NCBI GenBank assembly: GCA_900542985.1
Contig: UQPQ01000008.1
Location: 1 to 64,000, forward strand
Direction of reading: 5' to 3'
Origin: an uncultured Bacteroides sp.
Lineage (GTDB): Bacteria; Bacteroidota; Bacteroidia; Bacteroidales; Bacteroidaceae
Length of the DNA stretch: 64,000 nt
Shown here: positions 17,994-25,672 of the stretch, in pieces
How positions within the stretch are numbered: the first letter of the stretch is position 1
Layout: each line of letters opens with the position of its first letter
Notes under the pieces: generated by a model
What the model was told of the DNA's origin: nothing
The model's input: only the letters and a program-made list of their open reading frames with translations
Database searches by the model: none
Made by a program: the position numbers and the translations under genes

Positions 17994-20153
17994 ATGAAAG
18001 TATATCAGACCAACGAAATTAAAAACATTGCCCTCCTTGGCAATGATGGCTCAGGTAAAACCACCCTCACAGAAGCTTTGCTCTATGAGAGTGGTATTAT
18101 AAAACGTCGTGGCAGAATTACTGCCAAAAACACAGTGAGCGATTATTTTCCGGTAGAACAAGAGTATGGCTACTCGGTGTTTTCTACTGTCTATCATGTA
18201 GAGTGGAATGGTAAAAAGCTGAATATCATCGACTGTCCGGGAAGTGACGACTTTGTAGGAGCTGCTATTACAGCATTGAATGTAACTGATACTGCAATTC
18301 TTTTGTTGAATGGTCAGTATGGTCCCGAAGTTGGAACGCAGAATCACTTCCGCTATACGGAAAAACTGGGTAAACCGGTAATCTTCCTGGTAAACCAGCT
18401 TGATAATGAAAAATGTGATTTTGACCGTGTATTGGAACAGTTGAAAGAGAATTATGGCTCTAAAGTAGTTCCGGTTCAGTATCCGTTAAGTACAGGACCC
18501 GACTTCAATTCGTTGATTGATGTACTTTTAATGAAAAAATATTCTTGGGGTCCTGAAGGAGGAGCTCCAACCATCGAACCGGTTCCCGAAGAGGAAATGG
18601 AAAAGGCGATGGAATGGCATAAAGCATTGGTAGAAGCTGCTGCCGAACACGATGAAACATTAATGGAAAAATTCTTCGAATCAGAGTCTTTGACCGAAGA
18701 TGAAATGCGTGAAGGTATCCGCAAAGGATTGGCGGCAAGAGGTATGTTTCCTGTATTCTGCGTATGTGCCGGTAAAGATATGGGTGTACGCCGACTGATG
18801 GAATTCCTTGGTAATGTGGTGCCGTTTGTAGATGAAATGCCTACAGTACACAATACCCGTGGAGTACCAGTAGAACCTAAGGCTGATGCTCCAACTTCTT
18901 TGTATTTCTTTAAGACTGCAGTAGAACCTCATATTGGTGATGTGCAGTACTTTAAAGTCATGAGTGGTGTTGTGCATGAGGGTGATGATTTGAGTAATGC
19001 GGATAGAGGCTCGAAAGAACGTATGGCTCAGTTGTATGTATGTGCAGGTGCTAACCGTGAAAAGGTAGACGAATTACGGGCTGGAGACATTGGATGTACT
19101 GTGAAACTAAAAGATGTGAAGACAGGAAATACCCTAAACGGAAAGGATTGTGAGAATCGCTTTAACTTTATTAAATATCCGAATCCTAAATATACACGTG
19201 CTATCAAACCGGTAAATGAAGCTGATACAGAAAAGATGATGGCTGTTTTAAATCGTATGCGTGAAGAAGATCCGACATGGGTAGTAGAGCAGTCTAAAGA
19301 GTTGAAGCAGATTTTAGTGCATGGTCAGGGTGAGTTCCATTTACGAACTTTGAAATGGCGTTTGGAAAATAATGAAAAACTTCAGGTACAATTCTTTGAA
19401 CCTAAGATTCCATATCGTGAAACAATTACTAAAGCTGCACGTGCAGATTATCGTCATAAGAAGCAATCGGGTGGTGCAGGACAGTTTGGTGAAGTTCATC
19501 TGATTGTAGAACCATATTATGAAGGTATGCCTGCCCCCGAACTCTATAAGTTCAATGGACAAGAATTCAAAATGAATGTGAAAGGCACTGAAACCATCGA
19601 TTTGGAATGGGGTGGTAAACTGGTGTTTGTAAATAGTGTAGTAGGTGGAGCAATTGATGCTCGTTTTATGCCTGCTATTTTGAAAGGTATTATGAGTCGT
19701 ATGGAACAAGGTCCGTTGACTGGTTCTTATGCACGCGATGTACGTGTCATTGTTTATGACGGAAAGATGCATCCGGTAGATTCAAATGAAATTTCATTTA
19801 TGCTTGCCGGACGTCAGGCCTTTAGTGAAGCCTTTAAAAATGCAGGTCCGAAGATTCTTGAGCCTATTTATGATGTAGAAGTCTTTGTTCCAAGCGATAA
19901 ATTAGGTGATGTAATGAGCGATATGCAAGGACGTAGAGGTATGATTATGGGTATGAGCAGTGAAAAAGGATATGAAAAACTGGCTGCAAAAGTACCTTTG
20001 AAAGAAATGTCGAATTATTCTACAGCGTTGAGTTCACTGACAGGTGGTCGTGCTTCGTTTATTATGAAGTTTGCAAGTTACGAATTGGTACCAACTGATG
20101 TACAGAATAAGTTGATGAAAGAATTCGAAGAACAGGAAAAAGAGGACGCGTAA
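17994..20153 (+). CDS. EF-G paralogue (EF-G2) without the catalytic histidine
   Basis: This 719 aa protein has the five-domain EF-G layout. The P loop is GNDGSGKTT at 16-24. The G3 motif reads DCPGSDDF at 80-87, with S84 where EF-G has the GTP-activating His (DTPGHVDF). G4 is NQLD at 134-137 instead of NKMD, and switch I lacks the RGITI sequence. The ribosome-facing domains IV and V are intact, with a domain IV stretch GGAGQFGEVHLIVEP. It is not the fusA of the str operon: no rpsL, rpsG or tuf is near. I recall a Bacteroides thetaiotaomicron EF-G2 reported to promote translocation without GTP hydrolysis under carbon limitation; this looks like its orthologue. Confidence 0.85.
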   Translation: MKVYQTNEIKNIALLGNDGSGKTTLTEALLYESGIIKRRGRITAKNTVSDYFPVEQEYGYSVFSTVYHVEWNGKKLNIIDCPGSDDFVGAAITALNVTDTAILLLNGQYGPEVGTQNHFRYTEKLGKPVIFLVNQLDNEKCDFDRVLEQLKENYGSKVVPVQYPLSTGPDFNSLIDVLLMKKYSWGPEGGAPTIEPVPEEEMEKAMEWHKALVEAAAEHDETLMEKFFESESLTEDEMREGIRKGLAARGMFPVFCVCAGKDMGVRRLMEFLGNVVPFVDEMPTVHNTRGVPVEPKADAPTSLYFFKTAVEPHIGDVQYFKVMSGVVHEGDDLSNADRGSKERMAQLYVCAGANREKVDELRAGDIGCTVKLKDVKTGNTLNGKDCENRFNFIKYPNPKYTRAIKPVNEADTEKMMAVLNRMREEDPTWVVEQSKELKQILVHGQGEFHLRTLKWRLENNEKLQVQFFEPKIPYRETITKAARADYRHKKQSGGAGQFGEVHLIVEPYYEGMPAPELYKFNGQEFKMNVKGTETIDLEWGGKLVFVNSVVGGAIDARFMPAILKGIMSRMEQGPLTGSYARDVRVIVYDGKMHPVDSNEISFMLAGRQAFSEAFKNAGPKILEPIYDVEVFVPSDKLGDVMSDMQGRRGMIMGMSSEKGYEKLAAKVPLKEMSNYSTALSSLTGGRASFIMKFASYELVPTDVQNKLMKEFEEQEKEDA

Positions 20154-20181
20154 TTCTCAAGTTGTTGTTTTTATAGGTAAA

Positions 20182-20214
20182 AAGGTCGTATTTCTTAAAA
20201 ATACGGCCTTTTTT
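20182..20214 (+). terminator. Intrinsic terminator of EF-G2
   Basis: AAGGTCGTAT pairs with ATACGGCCTT over a 9-base loop, followed by TTTTATTT. Confidence 0.85.
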
Positions 20215-20247
20215 ATTTAACTAAACTTAAACAATTAGGTAGTTTTA

Positions 20248-20279
20248 TTTGTTGTTAATTTAAAGTTTTATTATTTTTG
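20248..20279 (+). promoter_or_regulatory. Promoter of rprXY
   Basis: TTTG (20248-20251), a 20-base spacer and TATTTTTG (20272-20279) match the consensus exactly. It implies a leader of about 130 bases before rprX. Confidence 0.65.
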
Positions 20280-20419
20280 CATTAATAGGAGTCGAAAACC
20301 AGTTTGTAGTGTAGAAAAAGATAACTTGAATGATGAATTCTGTTAATATAAAAGAAATTCTGGTTTAAAACATGTTAAGCTGAATATTTTGTAATAGTTA
20401 GGCTGTTAAATTTGCCCCT

Positions 20420-21970
20420 ATGAAAAAGTCAACTATTTGGATATTAGGTATTGTGATGGGCCTTTCTTTTCTTAGTTTGCTTTATTTGCAGGTAAGCTAT
20501 ATCGAAGAGATGGTCAAGATGCGCAAGGAACAGTTCGAAGAGAATGTAGGACGAAGTCTTGCTCAGGCTGTTCATAATTTAGAGTTGGTAGAAACAAAGA
20601 AGTATCTTGAAAAAGATATTGCAGCTACTGGACGTGCCGGACAGTTATCGCCTGTAGGACGAGTGTTGGATCAGACAGATAATTTAGTAGAGCAGCATCG
20701 TTATAAGATTACAGCTCCTGATGGTACGACTATGTATTCTACTTTTGAATTGAAAGCGATTACCAATCGTCCTTCCAGTGTTCCTAAAGTGGTAATTTCA
20801 ACAGGAAAGAATATTCCTCAAACTTCTCGTGCATTGCAGGAAATCTTAAAGGAGCGTTATATTTATCAGCGTGCTTTGCTTGATGAGGTAGTTTATAACA
20901 TTCTTTATACAGCAAGTGATAAGCCTTTAAGAGAACGTGTGAATTTTAATCAGTTGAATCATTTTCTGAAAGCAGAGCTGTTAAACAATGGAATAGATAT
21001 TCCTTATCATTTTTCTGTGACTGACCGTAATGGTAAAGAGGTGTACCGTTGTTCTGACTATGTGTACGATAATGAGAAAATCTATTCGCGTCTGCTCTTT
21101 GAGAAAGATCCTCCAGCAAAAATGGGATTTGTAAATGTGTTCTTCCCTACTATCAATAGCTATATCTTCAGTTCGGTAAGATTTATGATTCCCTCTCTTA
21201 TCTTTACCTTGGTATTGCTGGTGACCTTTATCTTTACCATTTATATCATTTTCCGGCAGAAGAAACTGACAGAGATAAAGAATGATTTCATTAATAACAT
21301 GACGCATGAGTTTAAGACTCCGATATCTACCATATCACTGGCTGCGCAGATGTTGAACGATCCTGCTGTAGGTAAGTCACCTGCCATGTTTAAGCATATA
21401 TCAGGTGTTATTAATGATGAAACAAAGCGCTTGCGTTTCCAGGTTGAAAAGGTATTGCAGATGTCTATGTTTGAACGCCAGAAGGCAACCTTGAAAAAGA
21501 AGGAAGTAGACGCCAATGAACTGATTTACGGTGTTACTAATACCTTCCGACTGAAAGTAGAGAATTGTAATGGAACCTTAGATGTGGCGCTGGATGCAGA
21601 TGATCCATTTATCTTTGTAGATGAAATGCATTTTACAAATGTGATATTCAATTTGTTGGATAATGCTTTGAAATATAAGAAAGCAGATGTGAATATACAT
21701 CTCAAGGTTCGGACATGGAATGAATCTGGTAAATTGCATATCTCTATAGAGGATAATGGTATTGGTATTAAGAAAGAAAACTTAAAGAAGATATTTGAAA
21801 AGTTCTATCGGGTTCATACCGGCAACTTACATGATGTGAAAGGTTTTGGTTTAGGACTGGCCTATGTGAAGAAAATCATAACCGATCACAAGGGAACAAT
21901 ACGTGCTGAGAGTGAACTGAATGTAGGAACTAAATTTATTATTGTATTACCTTTATTTAAAGACGAATAA
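20420..21970 (+). CDS. rprX: Sensor histidine kinase RprX
   Basis: This 516 aa membrane kinase has a first transmembrane helix at about 6-25, a periplasmic sensor region to about 255, and a second helix near 257-280. The phosphoacceptor His lies in NNMTHEFKTPISTI near residue 295. The N box is NVIFNLLDNALKYK, with G boxes EDNGIGIK and GFGLGLAYVKKI, then a C-terminal ATPase end. Sequence and size match RprX of Bacteroides fragilis. The partner rprY starts one base after its stop. The signal is unknown; RprY has been linked to stress and redox genes in Bacteroides. Confidence 0.9.
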   Translation: MKKSTIWILGIVMGLSFLSLLYLQVSYIEEMVKMRKEQFEENVGRSLAQAVHNLELVETKKYLEKDIAATGRAGQLSPVGRVLDQTDNLVEQHRYKITAPDGTTMYSTFELKAITNRPSSVPKVVISTGKNIPQTSRALQEILKERYIYQRALLDEVVYNILYTASDKPLRERVNFNQLNHFLKAELLNNGIDIPYHFSVTDRNGKEVYRCSDYVYDNEKIYSRLLFEKDPPAKMGFVNVFFPTINSYIFSSVRFMIPSLIFTLVLLVTFIFTIYIIFRQKKLTEIKNDFINNMTHEFKTPISTISLAAQMLNDPAVGKSPAMFKHISGVINDETKRLRFQVEKVLQMSMFERQKATLKKKEVDANELIYGVTNTFRLKVENCNGTLDVALDADDPFIFVDEMHFTNVIFNLLDNALKYKKADVNIHLKVRTWNESGKLHISIEDNGIGIKKENLKKIFEKFYRVHTGNLHDVKGFGLGLAYVKKIITDHKGTIRAESELNVGTKFIIVLPLFKDE

Positions 21971-21971
21971 T

Positions 21972-22670
21972 ATGGACGAAAAATTGCGTATTTTGCTGTG
22001 CGAAGATGATGAGAATCTTGGCATGCTTTTAAGAGAATATTTGCAGGCAAAGGGCTATTCTGCAGAACTTTGTCCGGATGGTGAAGCTGGCTACAAAGCT
22101 TTTTTGAAAAATAAGTATGACTTATGTGTGTTGGATGTAATGATGCCTAAGAAGGATGGATTTACTTTGGCACAGGAAATTCGTCAGGCAAATGCTGAAA
22201 TTCCTATTATTTTCCTGACTGCAAAGACACTGAAAGAAGATATATTGGAAGGATTTAAGATTGGAGCAGATGATTATATTACCAAACCTTTCAGTATGGA
22301 AGAATTGACTTTCCGTATTGAAGCAATTTTGCGTCGTGTACGTGGTAAACGTAATAAGGAAAGTAATATTTATAAGATTGGTCGTTTTACTTTCGATACA
22401 CAGAAGCAGATTTTGGCAATTGATGGAAAACAGACTAAATTGACTACAAAAGAATCAGAACTGTTAGGCTTGTTATGTGCCCATGCCAATGAAATTCTGC
22501 AGCGTGATTTTGCATTGAAAACAATTTGGATTGATGACAACTACTTCAACGCAAGAAGTATGGATGTATACATTACTAAATTGCGTAAGCATTTGAAGGA
22601 AGATGATTCAATTGAAATCATCAATATTCATGGAAAGGGATATAAACTGATTACTCCGGAACAGGAATAA
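21972..22670 (+). CDS. rprY: Response regulator RprY (OmpR family)
   Basis: The ATG at 21972 follows the rprX stop directly and gives 232 aa; an upstream start would only lengthen the N-terminus into rprX. The receiver domain has the acidic pair in CEDDEN, phosphoacceptor Asp in VLDVMMP (about residue 55), Thr in FLTAKT and Lys in TKPFS. The OmpR-type winged helix DNA-binding domain (about 130-230) ends with SMDVYITKLRKHL and IHGKGYKLI. It is phosphorylated by RprX and acts as a DNA-binding transcription factor. Confidence 0.92.
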   Translation: MDEKLRILLCEDDENLGMLLREYLQAKGYSAELCPDGEAGYKAFLKNKYDLCVLDVMMPKKDGFTLAQEIRQANAEIPIIFLTAKTLKEDILEGFKIGADDYITKPFSMEELTFRIEAILRRVRGKRNKESNIYKIGRFTFDTQKQILAIDGKQTKLTTKESELLGLLCAHANEILQRDFALKTIWIDDNYFNARSMDVYITKLRKHLKEDDSIEIINIHGKGYKLITPEQE

Positions 22671-22694
22671 GATGATGAGTGATGAAATATAAAA

Positions 22695-22733
22695 AAGCCT
22701 GAATCAAACAATTTGATTCAGGCTTTTTTATTT
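22695..22733. terminator. Shared terminator between rprY and the small membrane protein
   Basis: AAGCCTGAATCAAA pairs with TTTGATTCAGGCTT, a 14-bp perfect stem, with A and T runs on the two sides, so it can act in both directions. Confidence 0.88.
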
Positions 22734-22753
22734 CTTTTGATTTTGAAGAAATA

Positions 22754-22930
22754 TCAGTCAACAATACGTTTGTTGCAAATGATATAAGTAATAAGTCCGA
22801 TAATAGTGAGTGCCAAAGAGCCTCCCAAAATAGTGTTGTTGTTCACATTACCGGTTGCATAAGAAGCAATCAGAATCACAGCACCAATGATGACCAATAT
22901 CACTCCTAAGTTCTTTAATAAGCTTTTCAT
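22754..22930 (-). CDS. Small two-helix membrane protein
   Basis: The ATG at 22930 gives 58 aa (MKSLLKNLGVILV...). Two hydrophobic segments (about 7-26 and 35-52) are joined by a short polar loop with TGNVNNN, so it should be an inner-membrane hairpin. An upstream in-frame start would add 17 polar residues. The protein is a common Bacteroidales type of unknown function; I do not recognise a named family. It is a single gene convergent with rprY. Confidence 0.75.
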   Translation of the reverse strand: MKSLLKNLGVILVIIGAVILIASYATGNVNNNTILGGSLALTIIGLITYIICNKRIVD

Positions 22931-23063
22931 GTGTGTCTTCTGTTTTAATGGTTTATTATTCTTGGTTACAAAGAAAAGCATAATTCTTGTATCAAGAAAA
23001 TTATTTTAAAGAAAAAATGAGGTCAAAATCAAATATCTTTCGCAGGTTACAGATAATTGTAAC

Positions 23064-23510
23064 TTAATCTTTTGTATTTGTAAATATTTTCCTTAAAACA
23101 TCCTGACTTATACGCAATTCTTCCAGTGTCAGACCGTGTAATGCTTCTTTCAGGGTTTTGTTTGCAATGAAGCGTGCCATGTCTTCCAGTTCTTTTCCCG
23201 TCTTGGTAAGATGTATCAAGTTGGTACGGCGATCCTTTTTATCCGAGATACGTACTACCAGATGTTGTTTTTCCATGTTGTCTATCAGTCGAGTCATACT
23301 AGGCTTATCTTTAAACGTTGCATTGCATAACTCCTGTTGTGTTACTCCATCCTTTTCCCATAAGAAAAGCAATACTGTCCATTGTTCGGGAGTGATGTCC
23401 ATTCCGTTCTGCCGAAAATTTCGGCTTAGCTTTCTATTGATTGCTGCGGATACTTTTCCGTTTAGGATGGCAAAAATAAGTTGAATATCAAAATTAAATT
23501 GTTCTATCAT
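23064..23510 (-). CDS. MarR-family transcriptional regulator
   Basis: This 148 aa winged-helix protein has the MarR arrangement. A dimerisation helix is at each end. The DNA-binding part is GVTQQELCNATFKDKPSMTRLIDNMEKQHLVVR at about 55-90, with the wing sequence DKKDRRTN after it. MarR proteins usually repress genes for efflux or stress and respond to small molecules; no target lies next to it. A -7 box TATCTTTG is found on the minus strand at 23535-23542, 25 bases upstream. Confidence 0.9.
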   Translation of the reverse strand: MIEQFNFDIQLIFAILNGKVSAAINRKLSRNFRQNGMDITPEQWTVLLFLWEKDGVTQQELCNATFKDKPSMTRLIDNMEKQHLVVRISDKKDRRTNLIHLTKTGKELEDMARFIANKTLKEALHGLTLEELRISQDVLRKIFTNTKD

Positions 23511-23804
23511 CTAATTATTGTTTAAGCAACTATGCAAAGATACGACAGTTTTATGAAATATAGAAGAGTAAAATGAAAATTTAAGCTCTCTTATATATAG
23601 CTTCTTAGCCCTCTTTTGAACTTTTTATTGGAGGATTTTACTTGATATGATATAGTTGTGAATAAAAAATATGAAAAAAGATGCTTGTAGACAGATATTA
23701 ATTTTGGATAAAAAGCAATAAGGTGTTGTATATAAGAGAAAAAAGTTCTACCTTTGCACCGCAATTGAAAAATTTATTTATTAATAATTTAATTAACGAA
23801 TAGT
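23511..23804. other. Divergent promoter region of the MarR gene and rpsF
   Basis: About 290 AT-rich bases carrying the minus-strand -7 box of the MarR gene (23535-23542) and the rpsF promoter (23726-23756). I saw no other structure. Confidence 0.5.
23726..23756 (+). promoter_or_regulatory. Promoter of rpsF-rpsR-rplI
   Basis: TTG at 23726-23728, a 20-base spacer and TACCTTTG at 23749-23756. The implied leader is about 40 bases, AT-rich and without a Shine-Dalgarno sequence. Confidence 0.7.
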
Positions 23805-24152
23805 ATGAATCAATACGAAACCGTTTTCATTTTAACTCCCGTTTTGTCTGATGTTCAGATGAAGGAAGCGGTAGAGAAGTTCAAAGCTATCCTGACTCAG
23901 GAAGGTGCGGAGATCATCAACGAAGAAAACTGGGGATTGAAGAAATTGGCTTACCCAATTCAGAAAAAATCTACTGGTTTTTATCAGCTGATTGAATTTA
24001 AAGCAGAACCGTCGGTAATCGAAAAATTGGAAGTAAACTACCGTCGTGACGAACGTGTTATCCGTTTCTTGACATTCAAGATGGATAAATACGCTGCAGA
24101 ATATGCTGCTAAGAGAAGAAATGTTAAATCAACTAAAAAGGAGGAAAACTAA
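23805..24152 (+). CDS. rpsF: 30S ribosomal protein bS6
   Basis: A 115 aa bS6 of the small subunit platform, where it binds bS18. The opening [15 protein letters not shown] and the [24 protein letters not shown] segment are typical, as is the [14 protein letters not shown] beta strand near the end. It starts the operon rpsF-rpsR-rplI; ssb and priB, found in the operon in some other phyla, are absent. In Bacteroidia ribosomes bS6, bS18 and bS21 form a pocket that hides the 3' end of 16S rRNA. Confidence 0.97.
   Translation: MNQYETVFILTPVLSDVQMKEAVEKFKAILTQEGAEIINEENWGLKKLAYPIQKKSTGFYQLIEFKAEPSVIEKLEVNYRRDERVIRFLTFKMDKYAAEYAAKRRNVKSTKKEEN
24138..24144 (+). promoter_or_regulatory. Strong Shine-Dalgarno sequence of rpsR
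   Basis: AAGGAGG lies 10 bases before the rpsR ATG. It is inside the last codons of rpsF (Lys-Glu-Glu), so part of the match may be forced by coding. Confidence 0.6.
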
Positions 24153-24154
24153 TC

Positions 24155-24424
24155 ATGGCACAGCAACAATCAGAAATCAGATATTTAACTCCGCCTTCAG
24201 TAGACGTTAAGAAGAAAAAATACTGCCGTTTCAAAAAGAGTGGTATTAAGTATATCGACTACAAAGATCCTGAATTCTTGAAGAAATTCTTGAACGAACA
24301 GGGTAAAATCCTTCCACGCCGTATCACAGGTACTTCATTGAAGTTCCAGCGCCGTATTGCACAGGCTGTGAAGAGAGCTCGTCATTTGGCTTTGCTGCCT
24401 TTCGTAACTGATATGATGAAATAA
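24155..24424 (+). CDS. rpsR: 30S ribosomal protein bS18
   Basis: An 89 aa bS18, the partner of bS6 at the platform. The core [27 protein letters not shown] and the basic [23 protein letters not shown] are diagnostic. A zinc-type CxxC is not present; there is a single Cys near residue 23. It starts two bases after the rpsF stop behind a strong AAGGAGG. This is unusual in a group that largely ignores Shine-Dalgarno pairing. The product itself helps to hide the anti-Shine-Dalgarno, so feedback is conceivable. Confidence 0.97.
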   Translation: MAQQQSEIRYLTPPSVDVKKKKYCRFKKSGIKYIDYKDPEFLKKFLNEQGKILPRRITGTSLKFQRRIAQAVKRARHLALLPFVTDMMK

Positions 24425-24426
24425 TA

Positions 24427-24433
24427 AAGGAGG
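24427..24433 (+). promoter_or_regulatory. Strong Shine-Dalgarno sequence of rplI
   Basis: AAGGAGG, part of AAAGGAGGAG, lies 9 bases before the rplI ATG in a non-coding gap of 18 bases. Here coding constraint does not explain the match. Confidence 0.7.
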
Positions 24434-24442
24434 AGTAAGAAT

Positions 24443-24892
24443 ATGGAATTGATTTTGAAAGAAGACGTAGTTAACTTGGGCTACAAGAATGATATTGTAA
24501 CCGTTAAATCAGGTTATGGTCGTAACTATCTTATTCCGACTGGCAAAGCTGTAATCGCTTCTCCAGCTGCAAAGAAAATGTTGGCTGAAGAATTGAAACA
24601 GCGTGCTCACAAACTGGAAAAGATTAAGAAAGATGCTGAAGCTGTAGCAGAATCATTGAAAGATGTTTCTTTGAAAATTGCTACTAAAGTTAGCGCTACT
24701 GGTGCTATCTACGGTTCTGTAGGTAACATTCAGATTGCTGAAGAATTGGCTAAATTGGGTCACAACATCGATCGTAAGATTATCGTTGTAAAAGAAGCTG
24801 TGAAAGAAGTTGGCCACTACAAAGCAGTTGTTAAACTTCACAAGGAAGTTTCTGTAGAAATTCCTTTCGAAGTTGTTGCAGAAGAAGCTTAA
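24443..24892 (+). CDS. rplI: 50S ribosomal protein bL9
   Basis: A 149 aa bL9: an N-terminal domain with VVNLGYKNDIVTVKSGYGRNYLIPTGKA, a long charged connecting helix at about 45-78, and a C-terminal domain binding 23S rRNA that ends with HKEVSVEIPFEVV. The length is as expected. It is the last gene of the operon and is followed by a strong terminator. Confidence 0.97.
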   Translation: MELILKEDVVNLGYKNDIVTVKSGYGRNYLIPTGKAVIASPAAKKMLAEELKQRAHKLEKIKKDAEAVAESLKDVSLKIATKVSATGAIYGSVGNIQIAEELAKLGHNIDRKIIVVKEAVKEVGHYKAVVKLHKEVSVEIPFEVVAEEA

Positions 24893-24920
24893 TTTTGCTA
24901 TCTGTAAATACTTGATAAAA

Positions 24921-24956
24921 GCCCCGAATAGAGTAATCTGTTCGGGGTTCTTTTTT
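24921..24956 (+). terminator. Intrinsic terminator of the rplI operon
   Basis: GCCCCGAA pairs with TTCGGGGT, followed by TCTTTTTT. Confidence 0.85.
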
Positions 24957-25007
24957 ATATATAGTTGTGTCTTGAAAATTTTAAAAGCTGTATATTCAAA
25001 GATAAAA

Positions 25008-25211
25008 GTGAAAAAGGTAGATAATCCTGAATTCTTTGGAGTATATAGAATTTTCGCATGACCATTTTATGGCTGTATACGAAATGATGAAAATATCAGT
25101 CTGGTAGAAAAAGAAATTCTTGAAAACAGTTTTTCAAGTAAAGTAAAATTAATGAATATTGGAGAAAGAAAAATAAAGAGAAAGTTGTTAGAAGCTTACG
25201 TATGGACATAA
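25008..25211 (+). pseudogene. Possible remnant of a coding frame with one in-frame TGA
   Basis: From a GTG at 25008 the frame reads VKKVDNPEFFGVYRIFA, meets TGA at 25059-25061, and then stays open for 49 more codons (starting PFYGCIRNDENISLVEKE) to TAA at 25209-25211. The composition after the stop is protein-like (ILENSF..., IKRKLLEAYVW). No start, promoter or known family supports it, and AT-rich sequence can give such frames by chance. It may be a decayed gene after rplI. Confidence 0.2.
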
Positions 25212-25243
25212 AAAAAAGTCTGTGTGCTAAGCACTCAGACTTT
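25209..25243 (-). terminator. Intrinsic terminator of the small lipoprotein gene
   Basis: AAAGTCTG (25215-25222) pairs with CAGACTTT (25236-25243) on a GTGCT/GCAC stem; on the minus strand it is followed by a run of T. Confidence 0.8.
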
Positions 25244-25266
25244 CAATTCTCTCTACTGTTCGTAAA

Positions 25267-25452
25267 TTATTCAGCAACTACTGAGTCAGTAGCAACAGTG
25301 TCAGCAACAGCAGCAACTGTGTCAGCTACTACAGTTTCTTCTACTACAACTGCTGAAGAATCAGCTGCTTCAGAGTTTGCTTTCTGGTTACCACCGCAAG
25401 ATGCGAAAGATACAGCAACGAATGCTACGAACAAGAATACTAATTTTTTCAT
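25267..25452 (-). CDS. Tiny Val/Ala/Asp-rich lipoprotein
   Basis: This 61 aa protein has a lipoprotein signal peptide whose lipobox ends in FASCGGNQ near residue 19. The mature part is very acidic and repetitive, with ADTVAAVADTVATDSVV near the end and no aromatic residues. It has its own minus-strand -7 box TATCTTTG at 25503-25510 and a good terminator. Similar short acidic lipoproteins are frequent in Bacteroides, with unknown function. The overlapping plus-strand frame is its shadow. Confidence 0.8.
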   Translation of the reverse strand: MKKLVFLFVAFVAVSFASCGGNQKANSEAADSSAVVVEETVVADTVAAVADTVATDSVVAE

Positions 25453-25627
25453 TTTCTTTGCTTTTTTAATCTGTAATACTTAGTTGTTTTCTTAAAACGA
25501 TGCAAAGATATAGACTTTTCTGATACGTTGTTCTCCAACATGCAACTTTTTTTCAAAAAAATATGTTTTAAAATATGTTTTTATGTTGTAACCCCACTTT
25601 GGGGGCTTCTGTTCAAAGAATAATGAG

Positions 25628-25635
25628 TAACTTTG
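25628..25635 (+). promoter_or_regulatory. Candidate -7 box of mtaB
   Basis: TAACTTTG fits TAnnTTTG and lies 37 bases before the mtaB ATG; a TTTG is present upstream but at 26 bases, too far for a usual spacer. Confidence 0.4.
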
Positions 25636-25672
25636 TATACTCAATGTATATCTATAACGGAGTTTAAAAAAA

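Noticed and set aside
24873-25061. Frame starting inside the end of rplI
   Set aside because: It overlaps the rplI stop and runs through its terminator; only the part from 25008 is kept as a possible remnant.
25202-25483. Plus-strand frame covering the small lipoprotein
   Set aside because: It is the antisense shadow of the Val/Ala/Asp-rich lipoprotein gene, which has a lipobox, a promoter box and a terminator.
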